A DNA stretch of 64,000 nucleotides from Bryopsis sp. KO-2023 (Eukaryota > Chlorophyta > Ulvophyceae > Bryopsidales > Bryopsidaceae): the NCBI GenBank assembly GCA_030272585.1, contig BSYQ01000005.1, forward strand, positions 4,805,501 to 4,869,500, read 5' to 3'. The notes under the pieces are model-generated. The model did not search any database, was not told the DNA's origin, and was given only the letters and a program-made list of their open reading frames with translations. The position numbers and the translations under genes are program-made. How positions within the stretch are numbered: position 1 is the first letter of the stretch; each line of letters starts with the position of its first letter. Positions 1 through 11,346 of the stretch are shown in pieces.

Positions 1-311
1 CGGTCCTGAGTCTGCCACCTAAGACCTTCTAGAACCTTGTGCCTGCCAGCTCTGCAGCCCACGTTCTGCAACGCTGCCAGCACCTGTCTGCCATCAGCAA
101 CCCTGTCAGCCCGACTACTCTGCCACTTCGTCAGTCTGCCAATCTGCTGACTACCAGTCCTTTAGTCTGCAGGTCTGAAGGACCTGAACCATTCCTGCTT
201 CTGCAGAATCATAGCAGTCAACCTGCAGCCTAATCTGTCAGCCCAATCACTGCCAGTTCTGCAAGCCTGCAGGTCTGCCTGAATCGCCTTTGATTCTGCC
301 GAATCACTACA
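1..311 (-). repeat. Truncated copy of solo-LTR-like repeat E
   Basis: This segment is the reverse complement of about 15792-16102, part of the 641-bp element E inserted in retrotransposon A. It is rich in CTGCAG and GGCAGAC motifs. Its outer end reads ...CCGAATCACTACA, against TGTAAGGATTCGG at the start of E. The rest lies beyond the left edge of the window. It contains no credible coding sequence. Confidence 0.85.
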
Positions 312-1229
312 TGAGCTAATCCTATTGACGTAATTTGAGAAGGAAAAAGATTACCCAAAATAAGCCCAAAATAAGGTTGGGCTGAGGCCCAAAATAAGCT
401 ATTTTTGGTGTTTCGGGCGTGTGCCCGAAATAAAGTGGCCTGACCATCACTCATGCAACCTAAGAGTAGTTTTGGCGCCAACTGCAAAGATAATTAACAT
501 GCACCTGCTAATCACTCCATGAACCAAAACGCCGACTCCAACCAGACAAGAAACATGTCCTGTTTATTTCCTTCCACCAGAACAATCGAACATCCGGAGG
601 TGAGAATTGTGTTCAACAGTATCGACATTCAGAGAATAGACCCCACCACAGCTCGCGCTCCCCGCCAACGGCCTAGCCACCCCGATCGAGAAAACAACAG
701 GTGCATACCTCCCTCATGCTGCTTTTTTACCTCCATGATTTGAAGAAAACAATCAATCGAGCAATCAAGGAGTGCATGCATCTTTTATACTTTCTATATA
801 CACATATTGTTGAACCAATAAGCATACAAAAAGGCGTTCAATACAATCCACTCCCACGCTTAAATCCTCCACTCCCTCTCCAATCACCCCACGATTAAAC
901 AATCACATGCAAAAGACAATCCATGAATTTCCTGCAATATATATTACCTTTTTTTGGGTTACGTTGCATGTAACGTTGTGGTGTTTTTCAGGGAAGGAAA
1001 TTTTCAACCGTCTGACCCAGGGGTACGGTTGTTCTGGCTGTCAAATTAATGTCACGAGGGTGAGTGCATCTTTATGGTCCGCGTTGCGCAACGCATCGCG
1101 TGTGGTGGTGGAACACAGAATCGCCCCTTCTGAGGGTGACATTTTTCTTCTTTATACCAGGAACTCGTTCAGCTCGCTTTCCTCTTTTTTTTTTATTTGG
1201 CGTGACGCTGCGTCGGTCCATCATATCAA
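312..1229. other. Intergenic and presumed 5' flank/UTR of the ANTH gene
   Basis: No gene recognised. Near 350-400 the motif CCCAAAATAAG occurs three times beside an inverted GGTTGGGCT, giving a short local hairpin. The last few hundred bases before 1230 should contain the promoter and 5' leader of the adaptor gene. I see no distinctive TATA box. Confidence 0.4.
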
Positions 1230-4200
1230 ATGGCCACGAAGGAGAAGCCAGCGAAAGCAACCACTTTCTCCTACCTATCGGACAGGTTTGCCGCTGGCGC
1301 AGCTCGAGTGAATGGAGGGGAATACCCGGTGAGTTTTTTCTCGTGGTCCGCAACAGCGACGATGCTCTGAAGTCGATGACTACAGCGCTATGTGTGGATA
1401 GAAGTAAAAAAAAATCTTTCGCATCTCGGACGTGGAAGTGTGGGGAGAAAACACATTTTCGGAATTGTTTTTGTTTGCTTTCGTTGAGGCAGGGAGGGAT
1501 GCGTTCCCGCCCCACGGACTCCAAGCGTTCGTTTATGAGATCCGCTTGTGTTTTGAATACTTTTTTTCCCTTGGATGTGCTGACGCTCCCACAGCAACGT
1601 CGAGCGTGCAGCAACTCTAAATCCTTTACAGCACCAGATTTTTATTGGGAAAATAGACGAACAGGAATAAAAGGAATTAAATGTAAGGAGGGTCAAGTTG
1701 GGAGGGGGAGGGGGGAAGTTTCGTCGCTGGATGTTTGCTCGAAACTTGAAAACGCTCTCGTTTGTCATTCTCGACTCGAACCAATGACGACCCGGCTCTA
1801 ATAAAACCTGAAGCATTTGCTTGGGGGTAGATGGAATTCATTTCTGCTCCTGGGGTGGAATTGACGCCCCGTTCGTTCGACGCTACGAGAATTAGGAGAA
1901 TGGTCGTCACACTTTTTTTCCCCAGCCTTGGGATTTCTAGTATGGGGGGTTGTGTGAGGAAAAAGCGCTGTGCTGTGTGGTGGTGTTTGCAGGACATAGA
2001 CATAGCAGTTGTGAAAGCCACCAACCATGACTTGGCCCCTCCGAAAGCAAAGCATGTCCGCAGTATGTCCTCTTATATTTTCTATCCTTTATTTTCTAAC
2101 TCACTTCCTCCTCTTTCTTGGTATGAAAGATAGTTCTTATTCAACGATTCTTTCGTCTCATATTTTTCAAGCTCCTGTCAGCTTTTTCCAGCAGGTTGCT
2201 CATTTTTCCTTTTTTTTAACTGTCAATCGAACATCAGATATGTACCTCCCTCAGCAGACCATTATTTTCAATTCGAATTTCAGTTAAAGAGTAATAAAAT
2301 AACTCGTTTAAATTTGTTTGGGATACCTGCTGCTTTTTTTTACCTCCATGAGTGATGTTTTTACCCTATTTTTGTGTGTGAAATGAATTAGCTCTCCGTG
2401 AGACGGTGGCTGGTGCTCCAACCCGTAAAAAAATTGTCTACTTGATTCATGACCTGTATGAGCGAATGAAAGGAGCAGGCGATGACTGGCTGGTAATTAT
2501 TCAGTATTAAAAAAAAAAAGGTCAAAACCAATCAACCAAAGAAAATATCATACTGCCGTTGCAACAGTTTCGTTATGTTGTAAGGTGATGGGTCTGTTTA
2601 GGCGGGGAAAAATTTGTTTTGAAAAAGTCAAAACATTATTTGACATTATTTTTCTTACATTATTTGGTTGCTGTTCAGGTTGTCATGAAAACGCTGATGG
2701 TGTTTCACCAATTGATGAAATCAGACGGAGAAGGCACCTTCAAACTGGAGGTGATTTTTTTTTTTGTTAAATTGAAAATATGTTAAATCACCATGAACAG
2801 GATGAAAAATGGTTCCTCGGCAACAAAAAAAAATCGCCAGTTATTTTCTTCTCTTTGGAATTTTATCCTCACAGCTTCTTGCACCTTTGTAAAAAAAAAC
2901 AGGATGGAGGGATGAATGCAATTTCATTCCATTACCTCTTTTTTTTGGTCTGACTAAAGCATACCAACTCCATCCGTTTTGCAACAGTGTTCAAGATTCT
3001 TTCACTGACGGCGCTCTGGTGTCATGTCTTGTTTTGTTTTTGGCGTTTTTTTTTCTTCCTCTTCTTCTCATCGCTGGGTTTTGTCAGATGATAAAATATA
3101 AAGAAAGGAGGAAACTCCCGGCGCTGCTCAGAATGGATAATTTTACCGATAAAACCACCAAGGAGTCATGGGACTACTCTGGTTACATCCGTGTTTATTC
3201 CATTTACATGGATGAGCGACTGGAAGTTTTCCAGACCATAAAATTTGACGTCGAGAAGAGTGTCGGAGGTACAGCGAGATTTTAGAATGTGTTTAGAAAA
3301 GGGGAAAAAAAATATGGTAGGAGCATTCTGTGATCAGACGTGTTTCATCGGAATTCTGGAAATAAACGGAAAAAAAAATAATAATTGCTTAATCGAATTA
3401 ACGACTTCACCCCAAATGAAATTTTTGCCAGACTTTCTGACGAAAGATAATTACAGAAAGTATATATATATATATATATACTTTCTGTAAAAGAAAAAAA
3501 GAAGCAAATCTTGGATGATAGCATTTTATGGCACGTTCCTTATTTATTAGACTAATTTTACCAAAGCTTAGATAGAACCAGGTCAGTGTTTGAATGTCCA
3601 GTTAGTTAGCCCTAGATTTCATTTTTTTTTCCCAGAAGAAAGGGGGGCGAATGTGGTGGTCTGAAAGTGAACATTGTAACTATGCATGTAAAGAAAAAAT
3701 AAAATAAAAAAATAAAAAAATAATAAAAAAAAAAGTATTAAGCATGAAGTGTATTATGGTCCGAGTTGTTCTGTGGGGTTTTCCGTTCAAAGGAGGAGAC
3801 ACAAAATTGAAGAGCGCTCCCACACACGAACTTCTGGACCATTTGCCCAGGATTCAAAGGTTACTGAACAGGGTTTTGGCATGCTTGCCGGAAGGAGCTT
3901 CTACGACCAGCCCAGTTATCATCGTAAGTTTGTCAAAAATACCCGGATGAATAAATACCCAAATCCTAGATTGAAAGAGATGCTTTTTTTTTTGCTTGAC
4001 CTCACTTTTAACTGTCCAGGTCGATACTGGTGTGGGAAAGAATTTGGAAGATGATGCAAGCAACACAGTTTTAACGTCGATCAATTTTCAGATTTTTATC
4101 GTTCCTCCGAACCGGGCCATATATTTCTGTGGATTATTCGTCTTCTTTTTTTTTTTAATACCTGAATGTCCTCTGGGGTGTAGGAATCGCTGAAATGGGT

Positions 4201-6676
4201 TTTGACGGAATGCTTCCGCATTTACCGTGCTATTTCGGAGGGGGTGATTAATCTGGCCGATCAGTTTTTCGAAATGGATAGAATCGATGCCAGGAAAGGT
4301 TTGGAGATGTACAGGGAGGCGATAGACAGCACTGAAAGACTGCAATCTTACTTCAACTCGATACAGTCGATCCCTGCTGGCCGGCAATTCACTTTCCCTC
4401 AACTCCAGCCACCACCAGCCGATTTCATGGACCAGATGGAAGAATACGTCAAAGGCCAAGGGTCAGAAGCACCTAAACAGGTGAGTGATTTTGACGTGAT
4501 TTTATCAACTTCACCAAGAAGTGTGTACAAGAGATTTATTTTACTGGTTGTTTGTTTGTTTGTATTTATTTATTTTTTAAGGGGGGGGGAGGTGTTGCAA
4601 AGGTGCCGGATCTGAGTCAATTTCCGCAAGAATTCTGCATTTTAGGAGAAAAAAAAGTGAACATGTGGATTGTGATAGAATTCTTTATTGGACTCTGATT
4701 TTTCTCTTTAAATATATAAGTGTTCTTTATCATTTGTTCGTTCACCACATGACAGGTTTACTTGTACATACAGCATGAATCCTTGCTTGTGAATTTTGAG
4801 TTTTTTTAATACCGTCTCTCCAGGCTCCTGTGGCTGGCCGGGTACCCCGATCTGTTCCAGTGGCTGCTGCCCTGTCTAACAACAGCAACGATCAAGGGAA
4901 AGACGAAATTCCTGATTTACTCGGGGATGCCTTCGATGAAGTGAGCATTGTGTTTGGTTTGCCCCTTCCTCCCGATCAATTGTAATCTTTTCAGTTTTAT
5001 TAGAACGTAAAACTGATTAGAAAAACAGGCACTGTATGCACAGAAAATTGAATTGTGGCGTGTAATATGGCCCCTTCCCAGCAATAGGGCACCTGATTTT
5101 CTGGGATAGCAAACACTACACTGAGAAGTTTATTTATTCAATTTTTTATTTGTTCTATTTTTATTTTTATTTTTATTTTTTTTGGGGGGGGGGATGACTG
5201 ACGCTATCTAATTGCTGTGTGTGGCGTTCCGGTGTTCAGGCTCCCAAGGACAATGCATCAGCCACCGACAGCGATTTTTGGAATTTGCCGAAACAAAACG
5301 ACCCCTTCGGTGAACCAGCTTTCGCCTCCATCAGAAGCCAAAGCTCAGAGAGATCCACTCCAACTCCTGGCCCTCCATCCGTCCAGCCGAATCCTCAGTC
5401 AGCAAATCCCACGGCCAGCATTCTGGATGATTTCTTGGACCTCAGCATCAACCCCACCCCACCCCAACAGCCACAGAATGATTTTGGTGCTTTCGGGGGC
5501 CCCGTCGCTTCCGCCCCACCTCCTTTCGAACATCAACAGCCGGGGGGCTTTAATCAGCCTCCGATGGAGCACATGTCAGGGTTTGGCCAGCCTGCCCAGC
5601 CCATTCAGCAACCCCACACGCAGCCAGACGGAGGGAATCCGTTCGGCTCGGGGGCATTTGGACCCTCCGTGAGTGCTGGTGGCTTTGGAGAACAGGCCCC
5701 CTTAAACAATGCACCTGTGATGAATTCTGGGTTTCAGCAGCCGCCAATAACCAATCAGGGCAATGCGTATCCAGGAATGAGTGGGGCGAACCAAATGGCC
5801 GGCAATCCAAATCCTGGGATGGGGGGTGTTGGGATGGCTGGGCCGTATGGAGGTGTGAATTCGAACATGGGCCAGCAGTCCAACCCCCGAAGAGTGAGCG
5901 ACCCTTTCACCGATATTTCGGCAGACTTGGGAATCAGGTGGGACCCGATATCCCTCATATTATTGAAGTGATGGTGTTTCTTAAATTTCCAGGATAAAAA
6001 TTTGCCTTTTTTTGGTCTATTTTTGAATTAAAAAACGCGCCCCAGAGGCTCGAAAATTAATTTTCTGGAAGTTTTTCATTTTTGCGTGTGAGGGTTTACA
6101 CAGACTGACTAACACCACCTGTTGGCTTTTTCCCAGGAGTGGAAATCCAAGCCCTGTGGTGGGCGCTCCAATGCGTCCGAATTTCGCTCCAGAGGCCCAG
6201 TCGGGAAACCCTTTTGGAACAGGTGACTAAGACTACCGGATTGAACTTTTGAAAGCGTTGGAGAACAATTTGAGTATTTTCTTGGGAAGGGAAAAAAGGA
6301 TACGGGCCCTCGCTTTCTGTATTTTCCAAAATGGTGAATTGATGAAAAGAATTCCCAACTCTGTGGCAGTGCCATCACATGATCTGCGGACTCCCTTGTG
6401 ATTTTTCATTAAAATGATTGGTTTCTCATAACTCTGCTCCAAAAAGTTTAGTTTTTATTTTAGTTTTTGAAGCCTTTTGACCAGAGTTATGAGAAACCAA
6501 TAATTAAAAAAAAAAATCAAAGGGCAAGGGGTGTGTAGACTACAGCAAGGTGGTTCCTGATTTGATCTTTTTTTGAGAGAGCTTTTTTTTTGTTGGTTAA
6601 ACCAGACGGTGGGCAGTTCGGAAATCAGCAAACAACTGCAGGAGCTGCCGGTGGGCAGAATTTCAGTTTCTTCTAG
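1230..6676 (+). CDS. ANTH-domain (AP180/CALM-like) clathrin assembly protein, 11 exons
   Basis: Proposed exons: 1230-1328, 1993-2062, 2392-2492, 2679-2750, 3088-3268, 3793-3923, 4184-4480, 4824-4940, 5240-5937, 6137-6222, 6606-6676. All introns are GT-AG, and phases join into exactly 641 codons including TAG. The N-terminal ~315 residues form an ANTH domain, the membrane-bending PI(4,5)P2-binding module of endocytic adaptors. The lysine-rich lipid motif KATNHDLAPPKAKH lies in exon 2. Typical later blocks are LLDHLPRIQRLLNRVL (exon 6) and NLADQFFEMDRIDA (exon 7). The C-terminal half is disordered and rich in Gln, Pro and Gly. It carries NDPF, two GNPF, SDPF and acidic DLLGD/DDFLDL motifs, expected to bind EH domains, AP-2 and clathrin. 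The start is the ATG of MATKEKPAKATTF. Exon 6's acceptor is the least certain. Without splicing of the last intron the protein would end after exon 10 at 6230. Confidence 0.9.
3451..3490. repeat. Perfect 40-bp palindrome in intron 5 of the ANTH gene
   Basis: TTACAGAAAG, then an alternating TA run, then CTTTCTGTAA. The arms are exact reverse complements, so the strand can form a long hairpin or cruciform. It lies in the intron between exons 5 and 6. Confidence 0.9.
6417..6501. repeat. 20-bp perfect inverted repeat in the last ANTH intron
   Basis: ATTGGTTTCTCATAACTCTG at about 6417 is matched by its exact reverse complement ending at about 6501, with a 45-base AT-rich loop. It could be a tiny foldback element or an RNA stem-loop inside the final intron. 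No target duplication is evident. Confidence 0.8.
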
Positions 6677-9325
6677 AGACGAGGATTCTGATGATCACGC
6701 CACTACTGCCTCAAGAATTGATTTGCATGTGAAAGAGGTAATCGAGGGTTTCGGCAATGAGGAGGGGGGGAAGGGGGGGGAACCCAAAGGTGAAGTGGGG
6801 GTATTTTCACCGTTTGTGTGGAGTGAGCCCATGATGGCTGGAAAAATTCGAGGATCAAAAAGATGAAAAAAAAACACGCCAGGATGCCAGGAAAAAAAAA
6901 TCATTTTGGATGAAGGGTGCTATTTTTAGGTTTGCTTGTAAAGGAATCGATGGGACAGGAGTTCTTTGAGGGTAGCCAAACTAGCCCTTCGTGACGAGTT
7001 ATAAATTTCTAGTAGGTTGGCTTTTGTCGAGGGGAGAACTTTCCGGGGGAAAGGTGGGAATTAGGGTTTTGAGGCCGAAATTCAAGAGGATGGAAATTGT
7101 CTGTGTCTAGAGGCCAAGTCGTTTGCACGTGTGTTTACTGTCTAAAAAAAAAAAAGAAAAGGCTTATAAAAAGAAAAATCGAAGGGAAAAAATAGGGAGG
7201 GGGTGTGTTTTTGCATTGTAGGCCGGCTCACAGGAAATGTGAATGGTTGGGCTGGGTAAGTTTTGCCTAGGTCTGTAAGAAATAACTCAGACGGTGGCTC
7301 CTCCATCGTCCAGTGTGGACAGATAATTTGTTTTTGGGGGGAATTCAATAATGCCAGGACAAATCCCCTGTTTTCCCCACAATTCTGCCCTGTTGAGACG
7401 CCTGGTTTTTCTCTGGAAAGATGCCAGAAACTGAAACAGGGTGCAGCGAGACACCCACGGACCCTCAGGCGACTCAGCCGCCAGTGGTAGAAAACAAGGT
7501 CGAGCAGGAAAGCATGGACCACTTATTTTTGGCTAAAATGGATGAACAGACTCCCCTTGAACGAGGCTCGTCCCATAACAGGACCTAAAAATAGATAAAA
7601 AGGACTTTAAAGGACCTGGTTTTGAAGTCAGATATGAAATGACCAGGGGGCCCGAGAACTTCGCTGATAAAGGAGAGGGAATGAAACACACACAGTGAAA
7701 CAAGTCCAATCCACTCTGATCAATCCTCTTCCCCCAGCCAAGCCCTAACCGCTACCACCAACGTAACGCTCACTCTCATTTTCTGCAGAGAATGCTTGGT
7801 GTGACGCTCCGAAAACGCATTCGGCACAACTACTAATTCTTCATTCGCGCCGCGACTGAAGGTAGAGTCGTACTGAACTACCGCAGAGTCTGTCTACGGC
7901 AACGGAGTCGGACTACGCCGACGTTGAATGTCTTATCCAAAAACTTGGTATCTAAACTGCGACTCACTGAAACTATCGTCACCTAAGAAGTCGGCTAAGA
8001 CCAGTCGCGCTAACAATCATCACCATCCGAGAGTCACAGTCTCGATTCCCCATAACAACGAAAAGCCTAAGACCAGGCATCTGAACGCAACACGAGTCAA
8101 AGTCGACGGAGACACCCGCTAAGAGGGCCTTGCTCCCGAGAGTGAGACAGAAAGTGGAGTCCCCTGGAGGATGGTCGCTAAGAGACCATGGCCTAAGAGG
8201 ACTCTGGAAACTGAGCTGGAGAAAGAGAGAAAACACAAATCGCAAACACCAAAAACGAAAGGAGACACTCAGAGGAGAGGTCGGCTCCTCTGAGTGGAGA
8301 AAAACCTCCTAAGAGAAGGGCAGCACCTTCTCTTACTATTCTGACTCCACTCCTATTTCCTCTAGAATCAAAGTTTGATCAGAAACAATCTTATTTTGAA
8401 TAAAGACACTCAGAGACACAAGAATAATAGCAAGAGAATATTTTTACAGAAAGAGAAGGGATGGTGTATCCCATTTCAAAAGTGTACTTCAGAAAACCTT
8501 GGATGATGCTATCTTTGGCCAGAAGTACCTCGTCCGGTCGGGATTCCCGTTTAAGGTAAGTCGCGAAGCTTTCCTTAAGTCCGTCACGATAAGAGAGTCC
8601 TCCTATAGATAGATGTCCGAAGTAAGAAGTAAACGAGGTATTCACCGAGTTCTGTCTGTTCTCTATCAGAATTCTGTGGGATATTTATACTCGCGGCCGG
8701 TTCTAGCGCTAGCGCATGTGTGCTGGCCGCGAGTTCGGCGTCACGACAGGGGTCGACTAGCGACCCGACTGCCAGTCGTGCGTATCGCCTAAAAGATCGC
8801 TTTTCGTAGGGAGTTGTATCCGTTTCGCTGGAATCCATAGTGTTTTCGCTGGCTCCTTGTGTTCCCAGCCGCACGTTTCGTAGAAGTCATACCTCGGATG
8901 TCATAAAACGACAGTGCCGGCAGTAAGACTCCTAGTACTCTGCGCTAGCCATGGGTTGGCGTGCCAGCTATTCGATTTCTTCCAGCGTATCAATATACAA
9001 CTTTTCCTACGTCATCGACCTCGTCAGGAATTGAACCCGACGTACGAACCACCAGGTCTCACATAGAGCAGCGTAAAATACGACTGTTTATCAGTGTGAG
9101 TTGGCAATTCCATTCTTCCGAATTATCATCGGAATAATCATTACATCTGGTGGCAGTACATCTGCCATGTTCTTTCTAGCTCCGTCACACTTGGGGCTTT
9201 TCGTTCACACTCCATTGAAAGCCATTTCCCCACGTTCCCTCACAAAACGTGCGGGATTTCCTTGGATACGCCTGACGCGGATTCTATCGAAACGAAACAA
9301 CAAAGGGGCTCGAAAACCAGTAAGC
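6677..9325. other. Intergenic stretch without a recognised gene
   Basis: No domain or splice-consistent model found. A short ORF at 7421-7588 (+, 55 residues, starting MPETETGCSETPT) has coding-like composition but is isolated. Around 9025-9060 the minus strand holds a T-arm-like tRNA fragment (GTCGGGTTCAATTCCTGAC) without a full cloverleaf. The repeated CTAAGA motifs in 8110-8320 suggest a decayed repeat. Confidence 0.4.
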
Positions 9326-9380
9326 TGACCTCTTCAAAAAGGGGGTCATCCGCTGCACAAGTGCAGCGATAATGGGGGGT
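9326..9380 (+). repeat. Palindrome-bearing repeat flanking the KDZ left end
   Basis: About 52 bp from TGACCTCTTC to GATAATGGGGG recur in inverted orientation at about 63284-63336. The core is the hairpin CGCTGCACAAGTGCAGCG. It ends against the left terminal inverted repeat of the KDZ element but is not found at that element's right end. Confidence 0.8.
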
Positions 9381-9579
9381 ATCCGTCGACCATCTGGCTG
9401 CATTTCACATGTCGTACAAATCGCTGCACGCAAGCAAATTCCGGAAATTCTGCCCCGCGCGCGTTTTGCCGTCCAGAAAAGCGGTGCGTCGTTTGCGTGG
9501 TGCGTCGCGTGGTGCCCTTACGCGAGCTGGGAAAGAGGTGTGTGTTTGCTTCGTGTTTGTGGAGAACGCCCAACGAGCG
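9375..9579 (+). repeat. KDZ left terminal inverted repeat (205 bp)
   Basis: Begins GGGGGTATCCGTCGACC. It matches the reverse complement of 43154-43358 over 205 bp without gaps and with about four mismatches. The transposase start codon lies just inside it. Confidence 0.9.
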
Positions 9580-9581
9580 CG

Positions 9582-11039
9582 ATGGGTCGCAGAAAGCGGC
9601 GCACTGGCGGGTTTTTCTCTATCGATGCAAAGACAGCAAGAGTCACGGCGACGAATAGAATTCAGAGTCGCGAAGCAGAAGTTCGGGCAGCTGTCGATGG
9701 AAATGTCAGGGACGAGGGAGACGATGGAGATCTTAGGGCAGTAGCCGAAGGTGGCAGTGGGGCTGACTTCGAAACTGGCTGTGTGGAGGTAGTTGTGGAT
9801 GAGGAGGAGGATGAGCTGTCCAAGTTGTCTTGGTCTCTTTGTGATCCTTCCAATCGTCCTCTTATAGAGAAGGGGACCAGGGAAGCGGTGTTTTGCTTGT
9901 CGAACTTTTCCTCTTGTGTTTTTGTTGGTTACAGACTAGTAAAATTTCGTGACTGTTTTTCGTTAGTGCACTGGTGCAGTTCTCACGACAAGAAGAAGGA
10001 AAGATTATTCAAAGGGAGAGACTTTCCTTTCATAACCCAAAATAAATATTTTAACTCCGAAGAAATTCAAAAGACTTGTGTCTGCGCACAAGCACTTGCT
10101 AGTGCATTAAAAGTAACTTTATATGAACCACAACCAGGAAATTACTTCGAACAAGTAATCCCAGTGATATCTGGTAGTTTGATCCCAGGTTACGACACGG
10201 AGTGCAGAAAAATTAAGTTGGGAGATGGTTCTTTTTTTTGTGTGTGGGTGGAGATAGAGGGTTGGGGCTTGCTGAAGGGGGTGGAGGAAGGTGAGAAGCC
10301 ACTCTGTGTGACCTGTCCCCGTAATAAGAGCTACTGCCCACACATAGCAGCATTGGGTATTGAAGGGCATCAACCAAAGAGATTATCATTGGCAGAATTT
10401 CAGGATGTCTTGTCAAAGGTGTTGGATCCTGTCACAGAGAGACGAAAATTAACTTGTATTTCAAAAAAGCAGATTCCAATACTGAATGAAGATGGATTTC
10501 TGTGCGATACTGTCGCAAAGAGATGCCGTGGGGAAATTTCCGTACCGAAACAATGCCTTCCAGATACAACTTCCAGTTGTGTATGTGGGGCATGTGATTG
10601 GGATGTGGAAAAAACTGGGGAGGGATATATTTTTTCTCTGACGTGTTTCTCCCCGGTAGATGAATATATAGGAAAGTGCAAATCCTGTGGATTTATTTTA
10701 GATTATGATGGCAATGAGGAAGCCATTTTAAATGCCACAAGAAAGTATAAATTTGTTTGGGAGGTTCTTGTAGAGTATGACAGTGAGTTCATATCAAATC
10801 CAGAACGCACTTTCTTCGCTTCATGGGCGGACAAGGTGAGGATGTATTCTCTGGCGGGTGGAGAAAAGGATCTTTTAGAAGACTGGATGAAAAAGAGTAC
10901 GTTGCGGAATGTTTTTGAAAATGCATGGCTAGATTTTATCACACTTCAAAACATACCCTACCAGAATTACTTCTCTTGTTGTCCTGGAAAAAAAATAGTG
11001 GCAGATGGCATTTGCGTAGGATTTAATCTGAAGCACGCT
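9582..11039 (+). CDS. KDZ transposase, first part (codons 1-486)
   Basis: The gene encodes the transposase that would move the KDZ element. I chose the ATG at 9582 (MGRRKRRTGGFF) because it lies just inside the inverted repeat; the frame is open upstream but that part is repeat. Residues 50-100 are acidic. A SWIM-like zinc site (CVTCPRNKSYCPH) is near residue 250. A cysteine cluster (CVCGAC ... CKSCGF) is near 330-370. VADGICVGF near the end supplies the first catalytic Asp of the RNase H-like core, as known for KDZ proteins. The reading frame stops at the insertion of element A (duplication ACGCT, 11035-11039) and resumes in frame at 18233. Confidence 0.85.
11035..11039. other. Target-site duplication of element A (ACGCT, left copy)
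   Basis: ACGCT directly precedes the left LTR and recurs at 18228-18232 directly after the right LTR. Confidence 0.9.
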
Positions 11040-11251
11040 TGTAGTCGGGTTACTGATTATCGGGCTAGTTAGAGCCACATGACTGACTTTCTCGGTGTCC
11101 GACATGGAGTTAGGATAAAGGGCGCTATTGGGATTGTATCGAGGACCATATTTTGACCTCTGTAAGACATTGACGCTCGATAGAGCTTGTGACCCCGACC
11201 ATCTCTCTCTCTCACGACCACTCCCTCTCATCAACAACGTGACCCTCTACA
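11040..11251 (+). repeat. Element A left (5') LTR
   Basis: 212 bp, TG...CA ends, apparently identical to 18016-18227. Includes a CT-rich stretch near the 3' end. Confidence 0.95.
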
Positions 11252-11252
11252 A

Positions 11253-11264
11253 TGGTTTCGGAGC
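11253..11264 (+). promoter_or_regulatory. Element A primer-binding site
   Basis: TGGTTTCGGAGC, one base after the LTR. It matches the usual plant initiator-Met site TGGTATCAGAGC at 10 of 12 positions. The same 12-mer serves elements B, C and D. Confidence 0.8.
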
Positions 11265-11346
11265 TTTAACCTCTCAACGAGGAACGATCGGATAAGGAAC
11301 GAGGAATCACAGAGAGACGTCACGCTCAACTTTCCAAACTGGGACC

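Noticed and set aside
2985-3030. Possible extra exon (VFKILSLTALW) in the ANTH gene
   Set aside because: Joining exon 4 directly to 3088 gives the expected ANTH alignment and correct phase without it.
9372-9581. Upstream extension of the transposase frame (MGGIRRPSG...)
   Set aside because: This stretch is the terminal inverted repeat. The ATG at 9582 just inside it is a better start.
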